The notes: generated from the sequence alone by a model not told the origin. DNA of 64,000 nt from Sphingobium sp. KCTC 72723 (GCF_014280435.1 NZ_CP060388.1:3547501-3611500), one strand, 5' to 3'; numbered from the stretch's first letter, positions 47,259-56,468 are shown. Translations and numbers: made by a program.

Positions 47259-48612
47259 TGGCGTCCGCCCGGCACTCGCTTTTGCGCTATGCCTCTGGGC
47301 GGCCAGCGCGCAGGCGTACCCTGTCGATGATGACAGGCTGCGGTCCGCCATCCGCGCCAATGACGTTGCTGCAGTCCAGACAGCACTGGAACAACAGGCC
47401 GATCCCAACCAGCCGCTCGCTTTTGGTGCAACACCGCTCGCCTGGGCAGTCAATACCCAGAATCCTGCACTGGTCGATACACTCCTCGCACATGGCGCGA
47501 CGCCCAACAGGGCCGATCAGGACGGCGTCACGCCGCTGTCGCTCGCCTGCGAACTCGGCGACGCCACCATCATTGCTCGGCTGCTCGATGCCCGTGCCAA
47601 TGTTCATGCTTTGCGTTCCGACGGCGCGTCCCCGCTGGCAGTCTGCGCCCGCTATGGCCCGGCCGATGCCGTCGCGCGGATGCTGGCGTTGGGCGCGGCG
47701 CCGGACAAAGCCGACAGCCGCCGCCAGACCCCGCTGATGTGGGCCGCGTCCTCCGGGCGGACCGATGCGATCACCCTGTTGCTAAAGGCCGGGGCGGATG
47801 CCAACCGCGTGTCGAAGGGTGGCTTCACCCCACTATTCTTCGCGATCAAGAGCGGCGTCGTATCGGCAACCCAGGCACTGCTAGATGCAGGCGCGGACAG
47901 CCGCTATCGCGGACCGGAAAATAGCAGTGCGGCGCAACTTGCCCTCTACCAGAAAAATTATGGTGCTGCTGCCCTTCTGGTATCGGGCGACGCCGATCTC
48001 ACCGAACGGGACCGGACCGGCGAGCAATTGCTGCATGGCGCAGCGGGTGGTGGTGATACCGACCTGATCCGCCTGCTGCTGGCAAAGGGGGCCGATCCCA
48101 ACGCCCTGACCGGCCCATCGCGCATTACATGGGTGACGGAGGCGAATTTTGGCGTCGCCCCGCCGCCCGTCCCGCCGACGCCGCCGCTGCTGATCGCCGC
48201 TGCCAATGGCCATGAAGCAGCGATGAAGCTGTTAGTCGCGGCCAGGGCCGATGCGCGCTTCGTCGCAGCGGATGGAACCAATATCGTTTTGGCAGCGGTG
48301 CGGGGCGGCGACGCTGCCACGCTCGACTATGCCCTTCGCCTCGCCCCCGACGTCAATGTCGCCAATGCGCGCGGCATGACTCCGCTGCATCTGCTGTTGG
48401 GGAGCGGCGTTCAGCCCGCTTTGGAAGCCATGCTGCGTGTCCTTGCCGCCCATGGTGCCCGCACCGACATCCCCAGCAAGTCTGGAGCTACCGCTGCCCA
48501 GATTGCCGATGGCGGCCTGACCGAAGTGAAGCAGATTTTCCGCAGCGTCTTCCCAAACAGCGCGCCGATCATAGTGGCGGACACCGCGCCACGAACCGTT
48601 CCCCACAACTGA
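47251..48612 (+). CDS. secreted ankyrin-repeat protein
   Basis: 453 residues with a signal peptide ending at AQAY. About nine ankyrin units follow, for example GATPLAWAVNTQNPALVDTL, GVTPLSLACELGDATIIARL and QTPLMWAASSGRTDAITLL. A longer insert with VAPPPVPPTPP interrupts the array near residue 310. Ankyrin proteins commonly accompany DUF1592/DUF1552 pairs and may scaffold them in the periplasm. No enzymatic domain is seen. Confidence 0.88.
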   Translation: MHDGVRPALAFALCLWAASAQAYPVDDDRLRSAIRANDVAAVQTALEQQADPNQPLAFGATPLAWAVNTQNPALVDTLLAHGATPNRADQDGVTPLSLACELGDATIIARLLDARANVHALRSDGASPLAVCARYGPADAVARMLALGAAPDKADSRRQTPLMWAASSGRTDAITLLLKAGADANRVSKGGFTPLFFAIKSGVVSATQALLDAGADSRYRGPENSSAAQLALYQKNYGAAALLVSGDADLTERDRTGEQLLHGAAGGGDTDLIRLLLAKGADPNALTGPSRITWVTEANFGVAPPPVPPTPPLLIAAANGHEAAMKLLVAARADARFVAADGTNIVLAAVRGGDAATLDYALRLAPDVNVANARGMTPLHLLLGSGVQPALEAMLRVLAAHGARTDIPSKSGATAAQIADGGLTEVKQIFRSVFPNSAPIIVADTAPRTVPHN

Positions 48613-48638
48613 CAGCATCAAGCAGGATAGATTATCGC

Positions 48639-49136
48639 ATGACCATTGCATCCGCCATTCGCCTCCCGATGCTCGCCCTGCTGGGGCTTCCTTTCGCGGC
48701 ATTACCGATGTTAACGGGGCAGCTGACAGCCGCCGCCACACCCGGTCCCGCGCCCAAAGCCGCCATCGTCGCGCGCCAGATTGGATACAAGAAAATGGGC
48801 GCGGCCATGAAGGCGTTGAACGACCAGCTAAAGACCGATGCCCCGGCAAAGAGCATAATGGCTGGCGCGGCGCAGACTTTGGCCACGACCGCGCGTGAAC
48901 AGCCCAGACTTTTCCCGGCGGGCAGCGGCCCGACGGCGGGCATTGCCACCGACGCGCTACCCAACATCTGGACGGAGCGCGCCACTTTTGACGCACAGAT
49001 GGCCAAGTTGATTACGGAATCCGGCAAATTGATAGCTATCGTTAATCAGGGCAATCCCGACGCGATCCGCGTTCAGGCTAAGGCGACTGGTGCGACCTGC
49101 GCCGCCTGCCATCGCCAGTTCCGTGCCGACACATGA
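48639..49136 (+). CDS. cytochrome c' (class II c-type cytochrome)
   Basis: 165 residues with an export signal and a C-terminal haem site CAACHRQF, the class II arrangement. Four amphipathic helices precede it. It is likely a periplasmic electron carrier or NO/haem protein. The next gene, a b-type membrane cytochrome, overlaps it by four bases, so the two probably work as an electron pair. Confidence 0.9.
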   Translation: MTIASAIRLPMLALLGLPFAALPMLTGQLTAAATPGPAPKAAIVARQIGYKKMGAAMKALNDQLKTDAPAKSIMAGAAQTLATTAREQPRLFPAGSGPTAGIATDALPNIWTERATFDAQMAKLITESGKLIAIVNQGNPDAIRVQAKATGATCAACHRQFRADT

Positions 49137-49819
49137 CCGATCATCCTGAGCAGGTCGTTGCTCAATCCCGGCATATTTTGGTCTGGGATATTTATATTCG
49201 GCTGTTTCACTGGCTGCTTGTCGCGTTGCTCGCCTTTTCCTGGTGGAGCGGCGAACAGCATGAAATGGAATGGCATCGCCGCTCAGGCTATGCCATTCTC
49301 TTCCTGCTGGTTTTTCGCCTGTATTGGGGATTTTTTGGCGCGGGAACAGCATGTTTTGCGCAATTCCTGCGGGGGCCACGCGCGGTTATCGCTTATATTC
49401 CCAGCGTCACCAAACGCCCTTATCACGCGACTACGGGTCATAACCCCATCGGCGGCTGGAGCGTGCTGCTGATGCTCGCCACGCTGATCGCGATGGTCGC
49501 GGCGGGCCTGTTCGCGGTGGATGTAGACGGCCTGGAATCCGGTCCGCTGGCAGACTATGTCAGCTTTGATCAGGGCCGCATCGCCTCTGACCTGCATGGA
49601 TGGCTGTTTAATATACTGCTCGCACTCGTGGCGCTGCATGTCGTTGCAATCCTCTATTATTTACTACGCCTGCGACATAATCTGATCGGCCCAATGATCC
49701 ATGGCCGCCGCACCGCGGAAAGCGGCGATGCAGTCGACCTTCGCCCTGGATCGCCTTGGAAAGTCCTGCTCGGCCTTCTCATCGCTGCTGCCTGCGTCTG
49801 CGCAATTGCCTTTCGATAA
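49133..49819 (+). CDS. cytochrome b561-type membrane protein
   Basis: 228 residues and four to five membrane helices. WDIYIRLFHWLL starts the first haem helix; HRRSGY, LHGWLFN and LVALHVVAILYY provide further His ligands, a layout of bacterial cytochrome b561/Ni-hydrogenase b-type families. It could link the quinone pool to the periplasmic cytochrome c' and DUF1592 haem protein. Confidence 0.9.
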   Translation: MTDHPEQVVAQSRHILVWDIYIRLFHWLLVALLAFSWWSGEQHEMEWHRRSGYAILFLLVFRLYWGFFGAGTACFAQFLRGPRAVIAYIPSVTKRPYHATTGHNPIGGWSVLLMLATLIAMVAAGLFAVDVDGLESGPLADYVSFDQGRIASDLHGWLFNILLALVALHVVAILYYLLRLRHNLIGPMIHGRRTAESGDAVDLRPGSPWKVLLGLLIAAACVCAIAFR

Positions 49820-49846
49820 TCTGAAATATCGTCTGATGAGACGTAA

Positions 49847-49990
49847 GCACCGAAGAACGACGTTGGTGCCAACTTCTCGGCGCTGGAGCCTGCGATAAAC
49901 CCGGTGTGGTTCATCCAGCCGCAAACGCTGGTGAGCCAAAGACTGACCCAACGGCCAATTGCACGAACTGTAGCCTGTGCCATCCTTTGA
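49847..49990 (+). pseudogene. possible decayed phage capsid-gene fragment
   Basis: The frame reads APKNDVGANFSALEPA then INPVWFIQPQTLVS, which resembles the C-terminal part of HK97-type major capsid proteins. It has an in-frame stop just upstream and no start, so it is not a working gene. The match is from memory of the family pattern only and could be chance. Confidence 0.25.
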
Positions 49991-50020
49991 ACCAAATCGA
50001 ACAGTTTGGGAGTAGGACAG

Positions 50021-50131
50021 ATGCTGCAACAGGCGATGGAGCGGTTCACCGGCAAGATGATGCTCGACCATTATCAGCAAACCAAAAACCGCCTCGTCAG
50101 CTACAGCCCGAAGGCATTCGGTTTCTTCTGA
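50021..50131 (+). CDS. possible 36-residue small protein
   Basis: ATG with AGGA seven bases upstream, 36 codons with mostly G/C third bases, TGA, and an intrinsic terminator about 60 bases later. The peptide starts MLQQAMERFTGK and ends SYSPKAFGFF. No family recognised. It may instead be the tail of a broken gene belonging with the decayed segment to its left. Confidence 0.35.
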   Translation: MLQQAMERFTGKMMLDHYQQTKNRLVSYSPKAFGFF

Positions 50132-50191
50132 AGGCTTCCTTTCCCTTCGAAGCGCTGCCTTCCCTCTCCTTTCCTGGCGCTTCGTACCTTC

Positions 50192-50222
50192 GGCGGGCAT
50201 CCTGCAAGATGCCCGCCATTTT
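50192..50222 (+). terminator. intrinsic terminator
   Basis: GGCGGGCATC pairs exactly with GATGCCCGCC around a six-base loop, followed by ATTTT. A clear factor-independent terminator on the plus strand, just before the DUF3422 gene. Confidence 0.75.
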
Positions 50223-50234
50223 GGCCCGAAGGAC

Positions 50235-51566
50235 ATGATCCATGGTCGATCTGACGCATTGCCGGACATGATGCGCTTCATCGAACATCCTGAGCGACGC
50301 CAGGTGGTTGGCGAGATGCATCTGCGTCGCTTCCCGCGCCTTGCCCTGCCGACCCAGGCGATCCAGCTGGCGCGGCTGCTCGACGCGGACGACCGTGAGG
50401 CAGAAGCGGCCGCGCTGGCGGTTTGTCCTGTGCCGACACAGGCGGATGGCGCTCGTCATCTGGAGGGCCATTGGTCCGACGATATTCGCATGGCATGGGA
50501 ACGTCACAGCGAAGCCAGCACGATCACGCTGACCTTCACCGGCGATGCAGCGCAGCCGCTGGTGTGGACGCATCCCGATGACGACCCGCGCGCCGCCGCG
50601 ATCCGATGGGTCGAGTCTTTGCCGGGCCGGGTCATTCGCGCAACCCATGTCATGATGGTCGCCGATGACATTGCCGCCGCGCCGCTTGTCGATAGCGCAG
50701 GCTTCCGCGCCTCTCATCTGGTGTCATGCCATGTCGCGGGCGGTGCGCGGGTGTGGGGCGATTTTCGTATTCATGACGATGGCTATGGCCGGTTGGTGGT
50801 CGCGGCCAACGGCCTGGCTGCCGGAGATGTCGCGCGTTGCGTGCAGCGCCTTCAGGAACTGGGCAATTATCGCAATATGGCCTTGCTCGGCCTGCCCGTC
50901 GCACAGGCAGGCTGGGCCGCTCTGAGCCGGATGGAAGGGCAACTGGAACAGACTGCGCAGTTTTTGCAGGGCGGGGCGGAACGCGACGATGCGTTGCTGG
51001 CCCAACTGTCCGCACAGACGGCGACCCTGCTTGCACTGGCGGGGGACTGCGATTTTCGCCTGAGCGCCACGGCTGCCTATGCGCGGATCGTGACCGACCG
51101 GCTGGACGAGCTGGATGCACGCCCGATCGCCGGGTTCCAGTCGCTTCCCGATTTTGTCGGGCGGCGCTTTCATCCAGCGATGCGCACCTGCATGGCCTTT
51201 TCGGGGCGGCTGCACCTGCTGGGGGAGCGGACCGCCCAGTTTACCGCCTTGTTGCGCACGCGCATCGAGACGCATATCGAAAATCAGAATGCGCACCTGC
51301 TGGCATCCATGGATCGCAGCGCACGGATGCAGTTGCGCTTGCAGCATCTGGTCGAGGGATTGTCGGCCGTTGCCATCAGCTATTATGCGCTTGGCCTGCT
51401 ATCCTATACGCTCAAGGCGGTCGAGAAACTGACGCCCGGATTTTCCGCAACGCTGGTTTTGGGCGTGGCTGCGCCGATGCTGATGGCCACCGTTTACGTC
51501 ATGATGGGCCGGGTGCGGCGGCGGCTCGTTTCCGGGGATGATGCGCATGGCGACGAGGGCGCATAA
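50235..51566 (+). CDS. DUF3422 membrane-anchored protein
   Basis: 443 residues. The N-terminal half has the DUF3422 features HPERRQVVGEMHLRRFP and SAGFRASHLVSCHVAGGARVWGDFRIHDDGYGRLVV in parts; a helical region and two C-terminal membrane segments (about residues 375-425) follow. The family is found in many proteobacteria without known function. The first ATG has its AAGGA very close, so a start 33-36 bases later is possible. Confidence 0.88.
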   Translation: MIHGRSDALPDMMRFIEHPERRQVVGEMHLRRFPRLALPTQAIQLARLLDADDREAEAAALAVCPVPTQADGARHLEGHWSDDIRMAWERHSEASTITLTFTGDAAQPLVWTHPDDDPRAAAIRWVESLPGRVIRATHVMMVADDIAAAPLVDSAGFRASHLVSCHVAGGARVWGDFRIHDDGYGRLVVAANGLAAGDVARCVQRLQELGNYRNMALLGLPVAQAGWAALSRMEGQLEQTAQFLQGGAERDDALLAQLSAQTATLLALAGDCDFRLSATAAYARIVTDRLDELDARPIAGFQSLPDFVGRRFHPAMRTCMAFSGRLHLLGERTAQFTALLRTRIETHIENQNAHLLASMDRSARMQLRLQHLVEGLSAVAISYYALGLLSYTLKAVEKLTPGFSATLVLGVAAPMLMATVYVMMGRVRRRLVSGDDAHGDEGA

Positions 51567-51708
51567 GCGTCGCGTCACACTCCACAGGTCAGCGGCATGA
51601 GAAAAAGCCAGGCCGTTCCGATAGCATCGACGATATTATGTAGGACAGCCCGTCAGCGGCCAATGGATGGTCGGCGGCGGCCATTACTCGTTTCATCATT
51701 CCAACGAT

Positions 51709-51744
51709 GAAGGGGGTGGCAAGTTGCGACTTGCCACCCCCTTC
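51709..51744 (-). terminator. strong hairpin terminator of the PQQ dehydrogenase gene
   Basis: Fifteen perfectly paired bases (51709-51723 with 51730-51744) around loop TTGCGA, 21 bases past the dehydrogenase stop on the minus strand. No T-run, but it also separates the convergent DUF3422 gene, so it may serve both directions. Confidence 0.65.
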
Positions 51745-51765
51745 GCAATCATCGTCCATGCTGCC

Positions 51766-53508
51766 TTATTTGGGCAGTTTGAACACCCAGAGCGATCCGC
51801 CCTGGTTGATGTCCTTGAAGGATTTGGCGACTTCGCCACCCCACAAAGGCACCGCGCCGCCCCAGCCGGACATGACGGCGACAAATTGTTCGCCATCCTG
51901 TTCCCAGGTGATGGGCGATCCGACTACGCCCGAGCCGGTCTGGAATTTCCACAATTCCTTGCCGGTCTTGGCATCGAACGCCTTGAGATAGCCTTCGGGC
52001 GTGCCAGTGAACACCAGATTGCCCGCCGTGGTCAGGACGCCGCCCCAGAGCGGTGCCTTGTTCTTATATTCCCACACGATCTTGCCGGTCTTGGGATCCA
52101 TCGCCCGCAATGCGCCGATATGATCTTCGGCGATCGGTTTGATGGTGAAGCCCGCGCCCAGATAGGCCGCGCCCTTTTTATAGGCGATCGGTTCGTTCCA
52201 GATGTCCATGCCCCAGTCGTTGGACGGGATGTAGAACAGGCCGGTGTCCTTGCTATAGGCCATCGGCATCCAGTTCTTGCCACCCAGGAAGGATGGCGAG
52301 GAAAAGACGACGCTGCCCTTTTCAGTGCCGTTAGGCGCGCCGGGGCGGCCGGCTGGGATCACCTTGGGCTTGCCCGCCTTGTCGAAACCATCGGCCCAGG
52401 TCGTCTGCATCACGAATTTGTTGGCGCTGATGAATTTGCCGTTGGTGCGGTCGAGGACGAAGAAATAGCCGTTGCGGTCGGCCTTTGCGCCCAGTTTCAT
52501 GGCCTTGCCGTTGATGGTGGCGTCGAACGGGATGAATTCGTTCACCCCGTCGAAATCCCAGCCGTCATGCGGGGTCGTTTGATAATGCCATTTGATGACG
52601 CCGGTCGCCGGGTCGATCGCCAGCGTCGAGGCGGAATAGAGATTGTCGCCGGGGCGCAGATGGCTGTTCCAGGGGGCCGGGTTGCCGGTGCCAAAGAAGA
52701 GCAGATTGGTGTCCGGGTCATAGGTGCCGCCCAGCCAGGTCGCGCCGCCGCCGGTTTTCCACTGGTCGCCCTGCCATGTGGCGTTGAGCTTGCCGGTGAT
52801 GCCATTATCCTTGCCGCGCAACGTACCCATATTGCCTTCGATGACCGGGCGGTGCCAGATCAGTTCGCCGGTATCGACGTCACGCGCATCGACCGCGCCG
52901 ACGACACCGAATTCGCCGCCCGAATTGCCGGTGATGACCATGTTGTTGACGATCAGCGGCGCAGCAGTCGCGCTGTAGCCTGCCTTATAATCGGCGATCT
53001 GCTTGTTCCAGACGACCTTGCCGGTCATGCGGTTGAGCGCGACCAGACGCGCGTCGAGGGTCGCGAAGATGATCTTGTCGCCATGGATGGCCGCACCGCG
53101 ATTGACGACATCGCAGCAGGGCATGATGTCGTCGGGCAGGCGGGCATTATATTCCCACTTTTCCTCACCCGTGCGCGCGTCGAACGCATAAAGGCGCGAG
53201 TAGGAGCCAGTGACGTAGATCGTGCCGTCATAGACCAGCGGCTGCGATTCCTGGCCGCGCTGCTTTTCGCCACCCAGCGAGGAGGAGAAAGCAGGCACCA
53301 GCTTTGCCACATTGCTGGCATTGAGCGTGGTCAGCGGGCTGAAGCGATGACCCTGCGGACTCATGCCATAGGTCAGCACGTCGCCGGTGGAGGCTGCGTC
53401 GCCCATCAGATCGGCGTCGGTCGGCCCGGTGGCCAGCGACGGCGCACCTGCGGCGAGCAGCGCCATGGCGAGCGCGCCTGCCAGCGAACGTGTGAAACGT
53501 CCCTTCAT
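51766..53508 (-). CDS. PQQ-dependent alcohol dehydrogenase, lanthanide type (XoxF/PedH-like)
   Basis: 580 residues with a signal peptide (ending SLATG region, about residue 28) and an eight-bladed quinoprotein propeller. The vicinal disulfide C131-C132 in DIMPCCDVV contacts PQQ. The active-site segment [12 protein letters not shown] gives D318 and, two residues on, D320. The second Asp marks lanthanide-dependent enzymes; calcium-dependent ones have Ala, Ser or Thr there. It oxidises alcohols in the periplasm, passing electrons to cytochrome c. GGGAGG precedes the chosen start; a 59-residue upstream extension lacks the signal peptide at its front. Confidence 0.92.
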   Translation of the reverse strand: MKGRFTRSLAGALAMALLAAGAPSLATGPTDADLMGDAASTGDVLTYGMSPQGHRFSPLTTLNASNVAKLVPAFSSSLGGEKQRGQESQPLVYDGTIYVTGSYSRLYAFDARTGEEKWEYNARLPDDIMPCCDVVNRGAAIHGDKIIFATLDARLVALNRMTGKVVWNKQIADYKAGYSATAAPLIVNNMVITGNSGGEFGVVGAVDARDVDTGELIWHRPVIEGNMGTLRGKDNGITGKLNATWQGDQWKTGGGATWLGGTYDPDTNLLFFGTGNPAPWNSHLRPGDNLYSASTLAIDPATGVIKWHYQTTPHDGWDFDGVNEFIPFDATINGKAMKLGAKADRNGYFFVLDRTNGKFISANKFVMQTTWADGFDKAGKPKVIPAGRPGAPNGTEKGSVVFSSPSFLGGKNWMPMAYSKDTGLFYIPSNDWGMDIWNEPIAYKKGAAYLGAGFTIKPIAEDHIGALRAMDPKTGKIVWEYKNKAPLWGGVLTTAGNLVFTGTPEGYLKAFDAKTGKELWKFQTGSGVVGSPITWEQDGEQFVAVMSGWGGAVPLWGGEVAKSFKDINQGGSLWVFKLPK

Positions 53509-53579
53509 AATCATCCTCCCTTGTTGCGGGCGCGGTCGGCGCCTTCGGTCTTGCAGACTATGGGGTGAGGCGGACGGGA

Positions 53580-53596
53580 CAATTGGACCTTGGGTC
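53580..53596 (-). promoter_or_regulatory. shared PQQ-regulon motif, site A (before dehydrogenase gene)
   Basis: On the minus strand GACCCAAGGTCCAATTG lies 72-88 bases before the dehydrogenase start. Related copies precede four other transcription units of the cluster. The TCCAAT end could be a -10-like element. Confidence 0.5.
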
Positions 53597-53900
53597 GGGC
53601 AGTGCGCAATTGCCCGTTCAGGCCGCGATATGCCGGGTGGCCGAAGTTCACACCGTTGTCGGGCTTTTGGGGCCAGTTGCAACATAAACGCATCGCCAAA
53701 GCTACGCTAAAGTAACGGCGAAGCGACGGCGGCGTCACAGCGACGCGGCGAGTGGCTGATGCAGGCGTAGCGGCGCATATGCGGGCGAAATGATCTTTCA
53801 CCTGACAGGATAAATCAGATGAAATCCTATTATGGAAGGGGGATTTTTCGGGCGCCTTGGTGCAGTTGGGCGACGGGATGTAGATTTGCTTGCCCCGGCA

Positions 53901-54023
53901 TCCTCCCCTTTGCAGGGGAGGTGGATGGCCGAAGGCCAGACGGTGGGGCGTCATCCCCTCGACAGGGCGACACCCCTCCACCACCAGCTTCGCTGGCGGT
54001 CCCCCTCCCCTTGCAGGGGAGGA
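53901..54023. repeat. interspersed repeat with inverted ends
   Basis: The ends TCCTCCCCTTTGCAGGGGAGG and, 100 bases on, CCTCCCCTTGCAGGGGAGGA are each palindromic and nearly copies of one another. Between them are GGCCGAAGGCC and CCAGCTTCGCTGG, two more small palindromes. This is the look of non-coding repeat families scattered in sphingomonad genomes. It lies between two minus-strand genes and may fold in the transcript. Confidence 0.6.
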
Positions 54024-54034
54024 TTTTTATATGC

Positions 54035-54889
54035 TTACCCGGCGCGGGGCTTTTGGTAGGTTACGCCATGGACCTTGAAGATGGCTTCCATTTCGCCCGA
54101 CCCAGTCATCGTCGCCAATATGGCTTCGACCGCGTCGCCAAGATTGCGGCTGTTTTCCTTGACCGCCATGCCGATGTCCCATCCCGTCGATGTGAAGGCG
54201 GGCAAGGGCATGGTGCGGCGGGCGATGTTGGTGGCGGCCGTGTCGTGCAGGATCGCATCGATCTGGGCGCGGCTGGCCAGCACGCCATCGGCCTGCCCCT
54301 GCGTCACGGCCAGAACCGCTTCCGCCCCGCCGGGATAGTGGACGACGTCCTTTGCCAGCGCGCCGCCCGCCGTGCCGATCAGATAGAAGTCGGGGATGGA
54401 GTCTATTTCGACCGCCAGTCGCTTGCCACGATACTGGTCGGGCGCGGCGTTGACGTCCATTTCGCCCTTCACGGCGGCGAACTGGAAATTTTCGCGATAA
54501 TAGGGCGCGATGATCGCCACCTGATCGTTACGGGCGGCAAAGACGCGGTCGAAGGGGACGTGGAGCATGATGTCGGCAGGCTGGAACCCCAGCAATCCGC
54601 CCTTCCACACGCCATTGCGCAAATCATCGTCGGCGCTTTCGTCCGCGACCAGCTCGGCAATGTCGGCGCGCACGCCAAGCCCCCTGGCCAGCGCCTGGGC
54701 CAGGTCGACGTCGATGCCGACGAGTTTGCCATCCTTGCGCCAGGACCAGGGGCGATTATCCTTATAGACGGCGACCCGAAGGACACCCAGATCCTTGACC
54801 TTGCCAAGCGGCGCGGCCTTTGCGGCCTGCGATACTAATCCCAGCAGGGCGGCCACCGCCGCGCTGCTCAAAAAGGCGCGACGGTGCAT
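54035..54889 (-). CDS. XoxJ/MxaJ-like periplasmic binding protein
   Basis: 284 residues with a signal peptide (RRAFLSSAAVAALLGLVS, cleaved before APLGKV). The mature part is a solute-binding-protein fold (LRVAVYKDNRPWSW; GIDVDLAQALARGLG; AVEIDSIPDFYL). Such proteins accompany quinoprotein alcohol dehydrogenases and are thought to help load or activate them. Six bases after the cytochrome gene on the same strand. Confidence 0.88.
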   Translation of the reverse strand: MHRRAFLSSAAVAALLGLVSQAAKAAPLGKVKDLGVLRVAVYKDNRPWSWRKDGKLVGIDVDLAQALARGLGVRADIAELVADESADDDLRNGVWKGGLLGFQPADIMLHVPFDRVFAARNDQVAIIAPYYRENFQFAAVKGEMDVNAAPDQYRGKRLAVEIDSIPDFYLIGTAGGALAKDVVHYPGGAEAVLAVTQGQADGVLASRAQIDAILHDTAATNIARRTMPLPAFTSTGWDIGMAVKENSRNLGDAVEAILATMTGSGEMEAIFKVHGVTYQKPRAG

Positions 54890-54895
54890 GACAGC

Positions 54896-55324
54896 CTACT
54901 CCTGATGCTTGGTTTCGAGCCAGGCGCGGATCGCCCAGCCGGCTTTCTGGCCCAGCACGTCGCCCATCGGCGGCATATAGACTTTGCCGTCATGGCTGGA
55001 GCCGTGCTGGAAGCGTTGAATATACCATTCGTCGCCCGTGTCGCCCACTTCCAGATAGCGCAGGTCAGGGGCAATACCGCCGCTTTCGGCGTCCAGCCCG
55101 TGGCAGCGCGCGCAATTCTGGCCATAAGCGGATTCGCCGATTTTGGCCGCTACTGCGTTGCCGCGATAGGGATTATGGGGCAGCCAGTCGGTGCCGATTT
55201 CCGGCAATCCTGCGGTATCGACGGCCTGTGGCGTAACATTGCCATGCGCCAGCAGCGCGGGCGTGACCGACGCGCCCAGTACGCAGGCTGCGCCCAATAA
55301 TGCGATATGACCGAAATTCCTCAT
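54896..55324 (-). CDS. PedF-type cytochrome c
   Basis: 142 residues with a signal peptide and one haem site CARCHGLDAESG; the axial Met is probably in YMPPMGD. It matches the cytochrome c-550 PedF group, electron acceptors of PQQ ethanol dehydrogenases. First gene of the minus-strand unit with the XoxJ-like gene. Confidence 0.9.
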   Translation of the reverse strand: MRNFGHIALLGAACVLGASVTPALLAHGNVTPQAVDTAGLPEIGTDWLPHNPYRGNAVAAKIGESAYGQNCARCHGLDAESGGIAPDLRYLEVGDTGDEWYIQRFQHGSSHDGKVYMPPMGDVLGQKAGWAIRAWLETKHQE

Positions 55325-55409
55325 CCCAAACCCTCAATCCGTGCGCCGACCCTGTCGGCCGCGCGTCACCCCTGTCGTCCATCAGTGTAGGGGACGGAGA
55401 AGAAGCGCC

Positions 55410-55425
55410 CCATTGGCCATTGGTA
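55410..55425 (-). promoter_or_regulatory. shared PQQ-regulon motif, site E (before cytochrome gene)
   Basis: Minus strand TACCAATGGCCAATGG, 86-101 bases before the cytochrome gene. It matches the other sites with one base deleted. It is the weakest of the five copies. Confidence 0.35.
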
Positions 55426-55494
55426 CTATCTCGCGGGATGGGCGCGGGCAGTAGAAGCGGTGCATAATATAGCTGCGCCACGGGAGAGAATGTC

Positions 55495-56457
55495 ATGAAC
55501 AGGGCCATATTCGCCGGGCTGACGCTGATTGCGGCGATGCCCGTGGCACAGGCGCAAACACTGTATGTTTCCAACGAGCGCGGAAACAGCATCAGCGTGA
55601 TCGACGCAGCGACGATGAAGCCGATCGCGACATGGCCGGTGGGCGGGCGCCCGCGCGGCATCACGATGACGCTGGACGGCAAATATATCCTGCTGTGCGC
55701 CAGCAACGACCATGCGGTGCAGATGATCGACCGCGCGACGGGCAAGGTCGTCGCCGACCTGCCATCGGGCGAAGACCCCGAACAGTTTTTCCTGTCGCGC
55801 GACGGCAGGATGCTGTTCGTGGCCAATGAGGATAATGCCGCGCTGACCGCGATCGACCTGGCCAGCCGCAAGGTCGCGTTTCAGGTCGATGTGGGCAAGG
55901 AACCCGAAGGCGTGGCGCAAAGCCCGGACGGCAAATGGGTGGTGGTGACTTCGGAGGATGAGGGCGTCGTCAACTGGATCGACCTTTCGACCAAGATGAT
56001 GGTGGACGCGACGGAAACGGACCAGCGGCCCCGCCATGTCGAATTTACCGCCGATGGCAAGGAATTGTGGATCGCAGCGGAAATCGGCGGGACGGTGCAG
56101 ATTGCCGATCCGGCGACTCGCAAGATCATCGACACGATCCGCTTTGCCATTCCCGGCGTGCAGGAGCATCTGATCCTGCCGTGCGGCATCCGCTTTACGC
56201 CCGATGGCAAGACGGCGGTGGTGGCGCTGGGCCGGGGCAACCATATCGCGCTGGTCGATGTCGCGACGCGAACGGTGCGGGCCTATGTGCCGGTCGGCAA
56301 GCGGGTGTGGCATGTCGCGATTAGCGCCGATGGCGCGCGGGCCTATGCCGCCAATGGGTTGTCGGACAGCGTTTCGGTCGTGGATCTGGCCAGCGCCGCT
56401 GTGGTCGGAACCGTAGCGACGGGTGCTGGCCCGTGGGGGGTCGTAGTCGGGCCGTAA
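55495..56457 (+). CDS. YVTN beta-propeller protein associated with PQQ catabolism
   Basis: 320 residues, signal peptide ending AQAQT, then about seven YVTN-type blades: LYVSNERGNSISVIDA, RPRGITMTLDGKYIL, MLFVANEDNAALTAIDL, RAYAANGLSDSVSVVDL. This family is consistently encoded next to PQQ alcohol dehydrogenases, function unknown. Divergent from the cytochrome gene. Confidence 0.9.
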   Translation: MNRAIFAGLTLIAAMPVAQAQTLYVSNERGNSISVIDAATMKPIATWPVGGRPRGITMTLDGKYILLCASNDHAVQMIDRATGKVVADLPSGEDPEQFFLSRDGRMLFVANEDNAALTAIDLASRKVAFQVDVGKEPEGVAQSPDGKWVVVTSEDEGVVNWIDLSTKMMVDATETDQRPRHVEFTADGKELWIAAEIGGTVQIADPATRKIIDTIRFAIPGVQEHLILPCGIRFTPDGKTAVVALGRGNHIALVDVATRTVRAYVPVGKRVWHVAISADGARAYAANGLSDSVSVVDLASAAVVGTVATGAGPWGVVVGP

Positions 56458-56468
56458 ATGTAACCTGC

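Larger units (their letters stand above)
53509..54034. other. 526-base gap before the PQQ dehydrogenase gene
   Basis: Apart from the shared motif at 53580-53596 and the interspersed repeat at 53901-54023, this gap has no supportable gene. It should contain the minus-strand promoter and leader of the dehydrogenase gene. Small frames in either direction lack ribosome sites. Confidence 0.4.

Noticed and set aside
51766..53508. Calcium-dependent MxaF-type methanol dehydrogenase
   Set aside because: The residue two after the catalytic Asp is Asp, not Ala/Ser/Thr, and no mxaI-like small subunit gene is present.
51667..53568. A 633-residue plus-strand frame opposite the PQQ dehydrogenase gene
   Set aside because: It mirrors the codon bias of the real gene, is rich in Arg/His/Gln, has no ribosome site and no domain; the minus-strand quinoprotein is certain.
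53901..54023. CRISPR-like repeat
   Set aside because: Only two outer arms, unequal inner parts and no regular spacers; a palindromic interspersed repeat fits better.
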